Part shown: in pieces, positions 32,771-41,481 of the stretch
How the letters are laid out: each line of letters begins with the position of its first letter
Position numbering within the stretch: position 1 is the stretch's first letter
NCBI RefSeq assembly: GCF_024600715.1
Contig: NZ_CP102332.1
Span: 6,138,001-6,202,000 of the forward strand
Source of the DNA: Streptomyces changanensis
Lineage (GTDB): Bacteria > Actinomycetota > Actinomycetes > Streptomycetales > Streptomycetaceae
DNA: 64,000 bases
Direction: 5' to 3'
The notes under the pieces: generated by a model
Seen by the model: only the letters and a program-made list of their open reading frames with translations
Database searches by the model: none
What the model was told of the DNA's origin: nothing
Position numbers and translations under genes: made by a program

Positions 32771-34642
32771 TCAGCGGCCGAGGGCGTCGCGCAGGGCGCG
32801 GGCCAGGATGCGCGGCCCGCCGTGGGTGAGGACGGACTCGGCGTGGAACTGCAGGGACACGAAGTGCGGGCCGCGCAGCGCGTGCACCTCCCCGGTCCGG
32901 CGGTCGCGGCTCACCTCCACCACGCCGACGCCGTGGACCTCCCGCTTGTCCTCCTGACTGCGGGCGGCGAAGGAGTTGTAGAACCCGACGCGTTCGGGCG
33001 AGCCGAACAGGTCGATCTCCTTCTGCAGCCCCTGGCTCGGGGAAGGGAGCCGGGAGACCTCGAAACCCAGCGCCATGCCGAGCACCTGGTGGCTGAGGCA
33101 CACGGCGACGAAGGGCAGACCGCGCTCCAGCAGCGCACGCACCGTCCGGTGTAGGTGCGCCATCTTGGGGTGCGCGACGTCGGTCGGGTCGCCGGGGCCC
33201 GGGCCCATCACCACCACGTCGTACCCGTCGAGGGTGTGGTCCCGGTCGTACCGGCGGACCGTCACCTCGGTCCCCACCGTGCGCAGCTGGTGCGCGATCA
33301 TCGCGGTGAAGGTGTCCTCCGCGTCGACGACCAGGACGCGGCAGCCGGTGAGCTCCGGGCTCCGCACGGCGTGGTCGGCGGTGTCGCGCAGCCAGAAGCG
33401 GGCGAGGGTCTCGTTGCGCCGCTCCAGCTCGGCGCGGACTCGCGGATGGCCGGCGAAGCGTTCGCCGCCGCCGGCCTCCAGGGCCGATACGAGCCCGGCC
33501 GCCTTGGCGCGGGTCTCGACCACTTCGGAGGCCGGGTCGGAGTGGCGCACCAGGGTGCTGCCGACCCCGATCCGGACCCGGCCGGAGCCGTCGATGTCCG
33601 CCGTCCGGATCAGGATGGCGGAGTCCAGGGCGCGGCGCCCCCGGGCGTCGCGCCCGATCAGCGCGGCGACCCCGCTGTAGTAGCCCCGCCCCTGCGGCTC
33701 GAAGCGGTCGATGACGCGGCAGGCGCTCTCCAGCGGTGATCCGGTCACGGTCGGCGCGAACAGCGTCTCGCGCAGGATGTCGCGCACGTCCAGCTCGGTA
33801 CGGCCCTCGATGAAGTACTCCGTGTGGGCCAGGTGGGCCATCTCCTTGAGGTGCGGGCCGCTCACCCGGCCGCCCTCCTCGCAGATCCGGGCCATCATCT
33901 TCAGCTCCTCGTCGACGACCATGAACAGCTCGTCGGCCTCCTTGCGGTCGGCGAGGAAGTCCAGGACGTCCGGAAGGGCCGGGCCGCCGGCCGGGTAGCG
34001 GTAGGTGCCGCTGATCGGGTTCATCACGGCCGTGCCGCCGTCGACGCTGATGTGCCGCTCGGGCGAGGCGCCCACGAAGGTCCGCTCACCGGTGTGGATG
34101 AGGAAGGTCCAGTAGGCGCTCGTCTCCCGCTGCAGCAGGCGGTTGAAGAAGGACAGCGCGCTGCGCGGCCCGTAGTCGGTGATGTCCGCGACGAACGACC
34201 GCTTGATGACGAAGTTCGCCCCTTCGCCGGTGGAGATCGCGTCGTCGATCACGGAGCGGACGACCTCTTCGTAGGCGGCGTCGTCCACGTCGAAGCGGCT
34301 CCCGCTCAGCGGCGTGGGCACGTCGGGCAGGCGGGCCCGGACGGCCGCGAGGGGCAGCCGCTGCTGCCCGCCGACCCGCAGCGCGAGCAGGGGCGACCCG
34401 TCGTCGGGGGCCGGGTACCCGCGCTCGGTGATCTGCCGGTACGGGACCACCACCAGCAGTTCGTGGGTGGAGGGCGCGGGGACCGCGGGTTCCGCCAGGG
34501 GCAGGTCGGCGAGGGAGGCGGGCGTCGACATCCGCCCGACGAGCACGTCGAGAGCGTCGCGGCCCGCTGCTTCCGGGCGGTGCAGCAGCGCGTACGCCTG
34601 CGCCCGGTCCCGCAGGACGTCGTCCAGGAGGTCCTCGTTCAC
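32771..34642 (-). CDS. phzE: PhzE, 2-amino-2-desoxyisochorismate (ADIC) synthase
   Basis: A 623-residue fusion of an anthranilate-synthase-like chorismate domain and a glutamine amidotransferase; it forms ADIC from chorismate. The N-terminal two-thirds ends with [13 protein letters not shown] and [20 protein letters not shown] motifs. The amidotransferase has [12 protein letters not shown], catalytic Cys in [16 protein letters not shown] and the His-Glu pair in FHAES. GTG 34642 overlaps the phzD stop (GTGA) and has GGAGG seven bases upstream. The length matches known PhzE (about 627). Confidence 0.96.
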   Translation of the reverse strand: MNEDLLDDVLRDRAQAYALLHRPEAAGRDALDVLVGRMSTPASLADLPLAEPAVPAPSTHELLVVVPYRQITERGYPAPDDGSPLLALRVGGQQRLPLAAVRARLPDVPTPLSGSRFDVDDAAYEEVVRSVIDDAISTGEGANFVIKRSFVADITDYGPRSALSFFNRLLQRETSAYWTFLIHTGERTFVGASPERHISVDGGTAVMNPISGTYRYPAGGPALPDVLDFLADRKEADELFMVVDEELKMMARICEEGGRVSGPHLKEMAHLAHTEYFIEGRTELDVRDILRETLFAPTVTGSPLESACRVIDRFEPQGRGYYSGVAALIGRDARGRRALDSAILIRTADIDGSGRVRIGVGSTLVRHSDPASEVVETRAKAAGLVSALEAGGGERFAGHPRVRAELERRNETLARFWLRDTADHAVRSPELTGCRVLVVDAEDTFTAMIAHQLRTVGTEVTVRRYDRDHTLDGYDVVVMGPGPGDPTDVAHPKMAHLHRTVRALLERGLPFVAVCLSHQVLGMALGFEVSRLPSPSQGLQKEIDLFGSPERVGFYNSFAARSQEDKREVHGVGVVEVSRDRRTGEVHALRGPHFVSLQFHAESVLTHGGPRILARALRDALGR

Positions 34643-35262
34643 CCGAAGACCTCCTTCGCCGTCACGACCTTCCCGCAGCGCCCGGCGGTGTAGTCGAGCG
34701 CGAGCCGGTGGTGGTGTTCCGAGAAGTCGGCGACGGCGTCGGCGACCAGGAAGGGCTGGATGTCGTGGGTGAACGCCTCGACGGCCGTCATCAGGACGCC
34801 CACGTGGGCGTAGACCCCGCACAGGATCAGCTGGTCCCGGCCGCTGGAGCGGAGCAGGTCGAGCAGGGGGGAGTCGAAGAACGCGCTGTAGCGCCACTTG
34901 GTGAGGAGCCAGTCGCCCTCGGCGGGTGCGAGCTCGTCGACGATCTGCCGGTCGGCGGGCGCCGGACGCATGCCGGGCCCCCAGAAGTCCTTGAGCAGAC
35001 CGCGCTGCTGCTCGGTCATGCCACCGGGCTGTGCCGTGTAGGCCACGGGCACGCCGTGTGCGACGCACTGCCGGCGCAGGTCGGCGGCCCGCCGGACCAG
35101 CTGTCCGCGCATCCCGGACGGCAGGGGGGCCAGGAAGTAGCGCTGCATGTCGTGGACGAGCAGGACGGCGCGGTTCGCGTCGGGGGTCCAGTCCACGGAG
35201 TTGGCGGGCAGGTCGCCCGTGGTCGGCAGAGGATAGGGGTCGATCCGCGGTATACCAGGCAT
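34639..35262 (-). CDS. phzD: PhzD, isochorismatase-type ADIC hydrolase
   Basis: A 207-residue isochorismatase-fold enzyme, exactly the length of characterised PhzD, which hydrolyses the vinyl ether of ADIC to DHHA. Key residues are readable: Asp in [11 protein letters not shown], Lys in [12 protein letters not shown], and [20 protein letters not shown] around the active-site loop. It begins [14 protein letters not shown], a conserved PhzD start, at ATG 35262 after GAGGAAGG. It overlaps phzE and follows phzC by 19 bases. Confidence 0.96.
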   Translation of the reverse strand: MPGIPRIDPYPLPTTGDLPANSVDWTPDANRAVLLVHDMQRYFLAPLPSGMRGQLVRRAADLRRQCVAHGVPVAYTAQPGGMTEQQRGLLKDFWGPGMRPAPADRQIVDELAPAEGDWLLTKWRYSAFFDSPLLDLLRSSGRDQLILCGVYAHVGVLMTAVEAFTHDIQPFLVADAVADFSEHHHRLALDYTAGRCGKVVTAKEVFG

Positions 35263-35281
35263 GACCTTCCTCGGGGGCGTG

Positions 35282-36457
35282 TCAGGAACTCCAGGCGGAC
35301 AGCACGGCAACGGCCTGACGCGGGTTCAGGCGGGGGTCGCACAGACTCGTGTACTTGTCGCCCACGCGCCCGAGGTCGGCGTCGCGGGAGACACATTCGG
35401 TGACGTCGTCGGGGGTGGTCTCGAGGTGCAGCCCGCCGCAGACTCCCCGCTCGGCGGTCACGGCGCCCTGGAAGCCGGCCACCTCCTCGGCGATGGCCTT
35501 CACCCGCCGCGTCTTCGCCCCGCCCGGCGCCGTCACGGTGTTGCCGTGCATGGGATCGGTGAGCCAGACGACGGGGTGGCCGGCCGAGCGCACGGCCGCC
35601 ACGAGCGGCGGCAGGCGCTCGGCGACGCGGTCGGCTCCCATCCGCGCGATGAGGGTGAGGCGGCCCGGCTCGCGCCGGGGGTCCAACCGTGCGCACAGGG
35701 CGAGCAGTTCCGACGGCGTCACCGTGGGGCCGATCTTGCACGCCACCGGATTGCCCACCCGTGACAGCAGGGCGACGTGGGCGCCGTCGACCCGCCGGGT
35801 GCGCTCACCGATCCAGGGCCAGTGCGTGGAGCCCAGGAAGAGGCGCCCCTCGTCGTCCTCCCGGAGCATGGGCAGCTCGTAGTCGAGGAGCAGGGCCTCG
35901 TGGCTCGTCCACACCAGTGGGGCGATGAGGTCGTGGCCCGTGGCCCCGGTCCTCCAGCCGAGGTGCCCCATGATCTCCCTCGCGACCCCGTAACCCGTCA
36001 GGACGCGCCGTGGGTCGCCACGTCTGACCTCGGGGTCGGGTTCGGGCCCGTTCACCATGTGCCCCCGGTACGAGGGGAGTTCCAGGCCGTTCAGGGTTTC
36101 GGTGGGGCGGGAGCGGGGCTTGGTGAACTGGCCCGCGATGCGCCCGACCCGGACGACCGGCTTGGCCGTGTTCATCCGCAGCACTCCGGCGAGCAGGTCC
36201 AGCAGGGCCGCCTTGCGCGCGACGTCGCCCGGCGCGCGTTCGCCGAAGTCCTCGGCGCAGTCGCCGGCCTGCACCACCAGGGCCTCGCCCGCGGCGACAC
36301 GGGCGAGGAAGCCCCGCAGCGTCTTCAGGTCGGCCGGCCGTACGAGCGCCGGGCGGCGGGCCAGTTCCGCCCGGACCCCTTCGGCTTCCGCCGCGTCGGG
36401 CCACTCGGGTTGTTGCAGCGCTTCGCGGGCACGGATGTCACGCAGCACTTCCTGCAC
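35282..36457 (-). CDS. phzC: PhzC, class II DAHP synthase
   Basis: A 391-residue class II 3-deoxy-D-arabino-heptulosonate-7-phosphate synthase that diverts carbon into the shikimate pathway. The motifs are [51 protein letters not shown] and [11 protein letters not shown]. It is shorter than the housekeeping class II enzymes, as expected for PhzC forms lacking aromatic-amino-acid feedback elements. GTG 36457 follows GGGAG by six bases. It is the second gene of the phz operon. Confidence 0.95.
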   Translation of the reverse strand: MQEVLRDIRAREALQQPEWPDAAEAEGVRAELARRPALVRPADLKTLRGFLARVAAGEALVVQAGDCAEDFGERAPGDVARKAALLDLLAGVLRMNTAKPVVRVGRIAGQFTKPRSRPTETLNGLELPSYRGHMVNGPEPDPEVRRGDPRRVLTGYGVAREIMGHLGWRTGATGHDLIAPLVWTSHEALLLDYELPMLREDDEGRLFLGSTHWPWIGERTRRVDGAHVALLSRVGNPVACKIGPTVTPSELLALCARLDPRREPGRLTLIARMGADRVAERLPPLVAAVRSAGHPVVWLTDPMHGNTVTAPGGAKTRRVKAIAEEVAGFQGAVTAERGVCGGLHLETTPDDVTECVSRDADLGRVGDKYTSLCDPRLNPRQAVAVLSAWSS

Positions 36458-36491
36458 TGTGGTCTCCCAGAGGTGCGAAGGGGCGTGCCGG

Positions 36492-36980
36492 TCAGGTGGG
36501 TATGCCGGCGCGCCTGACCTGCGGGACGGGGATGCCGAGCGCGCGCAGCTGCTCGAACGGGTTCATGAACTCGCGCTGGAGCTTGATCTTCCCGTTCTCC
36601 AGTTCGAACGCGTGCAGGAAGTGGTTGGCGTAGTGCCCCTCGGGATACCCCTCGAAGAGGATCTTGCCGCGTCCGTCGCACTCGACCCAGAAGCGGTTCG
36701 GGTCCTGGGTCTCGAAGATCTCGATGTTGTACCACTCCCAGTCCGGGAAGCACTTGAGGGACCACACGGCGTGCTCCGCCAGCCGGTCGCGGCCGTTGAT
36801 GACGATCGGCGACCCGGTGTCGTTCGTCCACAGGCCGCCCTTGCCGTCCTCCGTGAACAGCTGGTGGCGCTTGAGCCGGTCCTGACCCTTGGTGTTCATG
36901 TACTGCTCGACCGTGGCCCGGTTGAGCCGACGCAGCTCGGCTTCGTCGGTGTGCGCGGGCGACTGCGCGACGTCCGGCAT
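36492..36980 (-). CDS. phzB: PhzA/PhzB-type phenazine condensation protein
   Basis: A 162-residue NTF2/SnoaL-fold protein that assists joining of two six-carbon halves into the phenazine tricycle. Typical sequence: LRRLNRATVEQYMNTKGQDR, RHQLFTEDGKGGLWTNDTGS, CFPDWEWYNIEIFETQDPNR and HFLHAFELENGKIKLQREFMNPFEQLRALGIPVP (split here in reading). Only one PhzA/B-like gene is present, whereas pseudomonads carry two. ATG 36980 has GGAGGG upstream. It is the first gene behind the phz promoter. Confidence 0.96.
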   Translation of the reverse strand: MPDVAQSPAHTDEAELRRLNRATVEQYMNTKGQDRLKRHQLFTEDGKGGLWTNDTGSPIVINGRDRLAEHAVWSLKCFPDWEWYNIEIFETQDPNRFWVECDGRGKILFEGYPEGHYANHFLHAFELENGKIKLQREFMNPFEQLRALGIPVPQVRRAGIPT

Positions 36981-37268
36981 GGTTGCCCTCCGTGAGGATG
37001 CGGTGGAAGAGGTGCGGGGGTGGCGCCGTGCTCTCGACGTGGGCGGTGGGGCGGCAGCGCGATGACCCGTCCGCGGGAGTGGGTCCGCGGACCCTCGGGC
37101 CGAGTGCCGGGCGGGTCGGCGACGTCCGGGTGGGGAGCGCCGGCTTGTACACCCGTGTGGCGGAGCGTGCGACGACCGGCGGTGCACGGCCCCACCCGCG
37201 CGACGGGGCTTCCCCCTCCTCGTACTCGGGTGCCTCGAAACCCGGTGGACTCCCGGCTGCCTGCGGCC
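36981..37268 (-). other. phz operon 5' leader
   Basis: About 280 bases separate the predicted start of transcription (near 37262) from the phzB ATG. The leader holds no supported gene, no clear riboswitch and no long hairpin. Its length is unusual for this locus, where other units are leaderless or have short leaders, so post-transcriptional control is possible. Confidence 0.4.
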
Positions 37269-37298
37269 CACGCTAAGAGAGATCAAGTCGGGGTGTCA
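37269..37298 (-). promoter_or_regulatory. Probable phz operon promoter
   Basis: On the minus strand TTGACA (37298-37293) and TAGCGT (37274-37269) are separated by 18 bases: a perfect -35 and a -10 with all conserved positions of TANNNT. It would fire leftwards into the phzBCDEFG operon. This is the best housekeeping-type promoter in the window. It lies back to back with the XRE regulator promoter. Confidence 0.65.
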
Positions 37299-37325
37299 AC
37301 TGGCGTAAGAGGCTGATCATGATCA

Positions 37326-37351
37326 TCTCCACACTGGTGGAGAGCTATGCT
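37326..37351 (+). promoter_or_regulatory. Palindromic operator and -10 of the XRE regulator
   Basis: TCTCCAC (37326-37332) and GTGGAGA (37337-37343) form a perfect seven-base inverted repeat around ACTG, directly followed by TATGCT (37346-37351), a good -10. The palindrome fills the space between -35 and -10. An adjacent self-complementary TGATCATGATCA run (37313-37324 region) may be a second half of the control site. Autoregulation by the XRE protein is the simple reading. Confidence 0.5.
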
Positions 37352-37397
37352 GGAGTCCGACGTGTGGGCAGGGTCGAGGTACGAGAGAGGGGGCACC

Positions 37398-37871
37398 GTG
37401 ACGGAACCGGCGCCCGACGCCACTCCCACTTTCGCTGATCGGCTCAACCGCCTCTTCGAGGTCGTGGCGCCGCCGGGCCGGGGGCCGTACAGCACCGACG
37501 AGGTGGCTCGCGCGATCACCGCGAGCGGGGTCTCCATCTCCAGCAGTTACATCTGGCTCTTGCGCAACGGGCAGCGGAACAATCCGACGCTGCGTCATAT
37601 CAGCGCGCTGGCGAAGTTCTTCGGCGTGCCGCCTGCCTACTTCTTCGACGACCAGGTGACCGAAGCGGTCGACGCCGAACTCGAACTGCTGGTGTCCCTC
37701 CGCGATGCGGGGGTCCAGCGGATCGCGCTTCGAGCGGCCGGTCTCTCCTCCGAAAGCCTGCACTCGATCAGCGACATCATCGAGCGCATCAGGGACCTGG
37801 AAGGTCTCTCCAAGGAAGACGGTAACGCCCCGAAGAATCCGCGTCCACTCCCCACGGAAGAGCTTGAATGA
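37398..37871 (+). CDS. XRE-family DNA-binding regulator
   Basis: A 157-residue regulator. The HTH lies at about residues 10-75: FADRLNRLFEVVAPPGRGPY, YSTDEVARAITASGVSISSS, YIWLLRNGQRNNPTLRHISA and LAKFFGVPPAYFFDD. The C-terminal third is helical and ends in an acidic tail. GTG 37398 (after GAGGGGG) is preferred over ATG 37347, which falls inside the predicted -10. It is the first gene of the XRE-ImmA-MAB_1171c trio, divergent from phzB, and a probable regulator of the phz operon (inference). Confidence 0.87.
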   Translation: MTEPAPDATPTFADRLNRLFEVVAPPGRGPYSTDEVARAITASGVSISSSYIWLLRNGQRNNPTLRHISALAKFFGVPPAYFFDDQVTEAVDAELELLVSLRDAGVQRIALRAAGLSSESLHSISDIIERIRDLEGLSKEDGNAPKNPRPLPTEELE

Positions 37872-38380
37872 ACCTGCGTCGCCGTTGCGAAGAGATAGTT
37901 CGCCGTATCGATGGCTTCGATTCATTACCCATGGAAAAGCTCTGTGAAAAGGTCGGGTTACATACCGGTCGGCCGATCGTTCTGGAAGGGATTCCTTTCA
38001 CCGGGGGATCGCCCAGCGGGGTCTGGATATCCACCGGGAAAATCGATTACATATTCCATGACAGTCGTGCCACACCCCTGCACAGGGAACATGTCGTCGC
38101 GCATGAACTCGGGCACATCCTGTGCGACCACCGGTGCGGCGGGGAACTCACGGAGTTGTCCGCCCTCCTGATGCCCAACCTGTCGCCGGACATGGTCACC
38201 CGGGTCCTCCACCGGACCCGCTACGACGTCGTGGAGGAGCAGGAGGCCGAGACCATCGCCTCCCTCCTCATGTACAGGTCGAGGCGCTGCCCGAGTACGG
38301 CCTCCAGGGGCGGCGGACCCGTCCGCGACGCGATCAGACGAGTCGAGAGGACCCTGCTCCGCCGGCGGGCATCGTCGTGA
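37868..38380 (+). CDS. ImmA/IrrE-family zinc metallopeptidase
   Basis: A 170-residue small metallopeptidase. HVVAHELGHILCDH carries the HExxH zinc/catalytic motif, and EEQEAETIASLLM supplies the downstream Glu ligand typical of the ImmA/IrrE (DUF955) family. ImmA-type proteases cleave or inactivate partner XRE repressors, as with ImmA/ImmR in Bacillus, so proteolytic relief of the adjacent regulator is plausible. It overlaps the XRE stop (ATGA) and the next gene start (GTGA). Its first 150 bases are less GC-rich than the surroundings. Confidence 0.9.
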   Translation: MNLRRRCEEIVRRIDGFDSLPMEKLCEKVGLHTGRPIVLEGIPFTGGSPSGVWISTGKIDYIFHDSRATPLHREHVVAHELGHILCDHRCGGELTELSALLMPNLSPDMVTRVLHRTRYDVVEEQEAETIASLLMYRSRRCPSTASRGGGPVRDAIRRVERTLLRRRASS

Positions 38381-39624
38381 TCACGGTCCTGAACGCGTTC
38401 TGCGCCGTCGCGGCCACCGTCGGGCTCGGGTACATGCTGCGCGCGCTGTACCACGACAGGGGTGACGTGGCGCTCCGCTACCTCTGCGTCGTCTTCGGGC
38501 TCTCCGTCGTCGGCTTCACCCTTCTGATCCCCGCGGTATGGGTGAGGGTGGACGCCCTGTTCGACGCGCCCAACATCGCCGCCCTGCTGGCGGGGAACTG
38601 CGTGACAGGGCTCGTCTTCGGCCAGCAGATCGTTCTCCAGTACTGGATCCACCCACCCGCCGAGGCCCGTCGGAGGGCCCGGAGGCGGATCGTCCTGTGC
38701 GCCCTCGTCCTGATCGCGATGGCCCTGCTGTTCGCCCAGCTCGACCCCTCGGTGCAGCGCCCGCGGGACTTCAGCGTCTATTACGGCCCTTCTTCCTACT
38801 ACTTCACCTACCTCCTGCTCTACGTGTTCGTCTACACGAGCGGTGAGGTGCTCATCGCCCGTACCGCCTGGCGGAACGCGAAGGAGACGCAAGACGTCCA
38901 CCTCAGGCGCGGCCTGCGGTTCCTTTCGATAGGTTCCTGGCTCACCCTCGGTTACAGCGCGGTCAGGATCATCAACCTCTTCGGGCCGCGCCTCGGATTC
39001 GACCTGTCGCACCGGGACGACGTCTCCGTCGTCTTCGGGAACGCCGGAGCCCTGCTCGCCATGCTCGGTTTCACCTTCCCCGGCTGGGGTCCGCGTCTCT
39101 CGCTCGTGATCCGCTGGTGCGTCAATCTGGTCAACTACCACCGCCTTTACCACCTGTGGGCGACGATGCACCGGACCGTCCCCGAAATCGCCCTCTTCCC
39201 ACCCCGCAATCGGATCCGCGACCTGTTGAAACTCACCGAACTGGAATACCGCCTCTACCGCCGGGTGATCGAGATCAGGGACGGCCAGCTCTTCCTCCTG
39301 CCCTACGCCGACTCCACAGCGGTCGACGGCGCGGCGCGTTCCGCCCGGCGAGCGGGCCTGGGCAGGGACGAGATCAAGGCGGTCACCGCGGCGGTGGCGA
39401 TCAGGACGGCAGTGGAGCGCAGATCACGGGGGCGACCGGGCGACGAGGGGCTGGTGCTGCATCCGTCCGCGCATGCCGCCGGCCCCGACCTGGACTGCGA
39501 GGTGGCCGAGCTGCTGCACATCTCGGGCGAGTTGAGGAGGGTACACCTCGCGTCCACCCTTGGCGGGGGCGCGCCGGAGCAGGGCCCGGCCGAAGCCCCG
39601 GGGAGGGAGGCGGACGCCGCCTGA
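38377..39624 (+). CDS. MAB_1171c-type membrane protein (DUF6545-like)
   Basis: A 415-residue membrane protein. About seven hydrophobic segments fill residues 1-240 (starting VITVLNAFCAVAATVGLGYM). A cytoplasmic C-terminal half follows, with YHLWATMHRTVPEIALFPPR and LTELEYRLYRRVIEIRDGQL, which is how the MAB_1171c 'putative transporter' family looks. In streptomycetes it commonly follows XRE and ImmA genes near biosynthetic clusters. Its role is not established; it may sense a signal for the protease-regulator pair. GTG 38377 overlaps the ImmA stop. Confidence 0.85.
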   Translation: MITVLNAFCAVAATVGLGYMLRALYHDRGDVALRYLCVVFGLSVVGFTLLIPAVWVRVDALFDAPNIAALLAGNCVTGLVFGQQIVLQYWIHPPAEARRRARRRIVLCALVLIAMALLFAQLDPSVQRPRDFSVYYGPSSYYFTYLLLYVFVYTSGEVLIARTAWRNAKETQDVHLRRGLRFLSIGSWLTLGYSAVRIINLFGPRLGFDLSHRDDVSVVFGNAGALLAMLGFTFPGWGPRLSLVIRWCVNLVNYHRLYHLWATMHRTVPEIALFPPRNRIRDLLKLTELEYRLYRRVIEIRDGQLFLLPYADSTAVDGAARSARRAGLGRDEIKAVTAAVAIRTAVERRSRGRPGDEGLVLHPSAHAAGPDLDCEVAELLHISGELRRVHLASTLGGGAPEQGPAEAPGREADAA

Positions 39625-39922
39625 CGCCCACGCCGGCCGCCCTCGGCGGGCGCCGCGCGCCGCCCGCCGCACGACGGGCGCGCTCGGAACCACCCCGTGC
39701 CCTGGCGGGCGAGCCCGCCAGGGCACGGGGTGCGGGGGCGGGAGCTTCGGGGTGCGAAGCCGACCCGGAGCGGGACGGTCCGCCCTCGCCGTGTTGTCGC
39801 TCGGCAGACGTGATACTGGGGTCGGCGCGCGGCTTGGTGAGAGCGCACAGCGTGTGTCTCCTCGCCCCGGCCGAACCGCGCGCCCAGCGAGGTGCGTACT
39901 CGCCGTCGAGTCCCCGGTCCTG
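39625..39922. other. Convergent region at the right end of the biosynthetic locus
   Basis: No gene is supported. The long inverted repeat at 39691-39732 is the only structured element. The rest separates the converging membrane-protein and cellulase genes. Confidence 0.5.
39691..39732. terminator. 19-bp perfect stem, bidirectional terminator
   Basis: Bases 39691-39709 are exactly complementary to 39714-39732, with a four-base CGAG loop. It lies 66 bases after the MAB_1171c-type gene (ends 39624) and before the converging cellulase (ends 39923), so it can serve both. It forms a natural right-hand boundary of the biosynthetic locus. Confidence 0.85.
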
Positions 39923-41164
39923 CTACGCGCCCGACGGAAGGGCCGAGCCGGCGACACGGGCGCCGACGCCGCTCATGATGGCATCGATGATGCCCTGCTG
40001 AGTCACCGTGAGGGACCGCCGGTCGAACAGCCCGAACCCGTACCGCTCAGTCGCCCCATTGTCCCAGTACACGGGGGCTGCCCCGTACTTCTTGGCAGTC
40101 GCCGCCACGGCCCGTGCGAAGTCCGCGCGGTACCTGTTGTTCGATGAATCGAACGATGACTTGTCGATCGCGCCGTATTCGCCGACGACCACCGGATAGC
40201 CCTTCGTGACGAATGTTTCGTACATCTTTTTCAGTTGCGAATCCAGATAGGCCTCCTGTCCCCAGGACGACGTTCTCGACGGATTGGTCGCGGCTCGCCC
40301 CCACTGTGTGATGGTGCCGGTTTCCTCTCCGGCGAAGTCCCAGGGGCTGTAGTGATGAACGGAGATCATGATCCGCCGCTCACCGGCGGGAATGGAAGGG
40401 GACCGATACTGGTCGGACGGGACCGCGAAGCCGTAATTCCCGGCGGTGTAATCGATGTTGGTGTTCCAGCCGGGAACGAGCAGCCACCTGGAACTGTTGT
40501 GTCCACCGGACTTCCGTACGGTGTCCACGAAGATCTGGTTGTAACTGTTGATGTTCGAGTAGCACGGTTGGGTCGGGCGGCCGAACTGCCCGTCGAACTC
40601 CTCGTTCATGGACTCCAGGATCAGGCGCTGGTCGTAGTCCTTGAACCTGTTCGCGATCTGCTGCCAGGTTTTCTGGTACTTGGCCTTGATCCCCGCTTGG
40701 GAGGGGGCGTCGCAGATCAGCCAGGAACCGTTGACGGTCTTGTAGCCGTCGCCGTGCATGTTGATGATCACATGCAGGCCCCTGTTGTAGCCGTAGTCGA
40801 CGACCTGTTGGATCCTGTTCAGCCAGGAGGGGTCAATCGTGTGATTCGGGCCGGGTCCTATGTGTCCCAAGTAGGAGACGGGGATGCGGATCGTTTTGAA
40901 TCCGGCAGCCCGCACTTTGTCGATCAGGGCTTGTGTCACGGTCGGCTGGCCCCATGCCGTTTCGCTGGGGTATCCGTTGGTGGTTGCTTCGAGCTGGTTG
41001 CCCAGATTCCAGCCCGCGCCCATGTCGGCCACGATCTGCGAGGCGCTTGACCGTGCCACGGTGTCGGCGGCCGATGCCTGATTCGCCGCACCGTACGCAG
41101 ATGCGGCAATCGTCAACAGGACGGCAAGGAACATGGCTCTGATCTTCTCTGCCGGTGAAACCAT
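39923..41164 (-). CDS. Secreted GH5-family endoglucanase
   Basis: A 413-residue glycoside hydrolase of family 5 with a cleavable Sec signal (about residues 1-33, ending ANQASAAD). GH5 landmarks are GAGWNLGNQLEA, FKTIRIPVSYLGHI, VIINMHGDGY, the acid/base Glu in LILESMNEEFDG and the nucleophile Glu in VVVGEYGAID. There is no carbohydrate-binding module. Codon use is noticeably less GC-biased than that of its neighbours, suggesting recent acquisition. ATG 41164 follows AGAGGAAAG. A CebR-like box lies far upstream at 42708. Confidence 0.93.
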   Translation of the reverse strand: MVSPAEKIRAMFLAVLLTIAASAYGAANQASAADTVARSSASQIVADMGAGWNLGNQLEATTNGYPSETAWGQPTVTQALIDKVRAAGFKTIRIPVSYLGHIGPGPNHTIDPSWLNRIQQVVDYGYNRGLHVIINMHGDGYKTVNGSWLICDAPSQAGIKAKYQKTWQQIANRFKDYDQRLILESMNEEFDGQFGRPTQPCYSNINSYNQIFVDTVRKSGGHNSSRWLLVPGWNTNIDYTAGNYGFAVPSDQYRSPSIPAGERRIMISVHHYSPWDFAGEETGTITQWGRAATNPSRTSSWGQEAYLDSQLKKMYETFVTKGYPVVVGEYGAIDKSSFDSSNNRYRADFARAVAATAKKYGAAPVYWDNGATERYGFGLFDRRSLTVTQQGIIDAIMSGVGARVAGSALPSGA

Positions 41165-41481
41165 GCGCTTTCCTCTCTTCCTCTCTCGAGGGTGTCGGGC
41201 CCCGAGTGGACATGTCGGTCCGAGTGCGTGCGGCCGGGGCCGGCGGGTGTTCGGGGGCGCGGGTCACGCGCCCAAGATCCTGGGAACGTACACAGTCCGG
41301 GACGCCGCGGCAGACCTCGCACGCTTCCGGGAAGTGATCGGAGCGGTGAAGCACCTTCTGTTGCGAGCGAGGGCCGGGCGCCACGCTGTTGTAAGTCCGC
41401 GGGCGGTCACGTCTCCTGCACGGCCCCGGATGCGCCGCGATCAGGGGAAACGCGCGCGCTCAGGCCATGCGTGGTCGTTCC
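41165..41481. other. Intergenic region between the two secreted hydrolases
   Basis: These 317 bases hold no supported gene, and no clear hairpin or promoter pair was found. The part close to 41164 is purine-rich on the minus strand and supplies the cellulase ribosome-binding site. The gap is long enough for a separate cellulase promoter. Confidence 0.35.
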
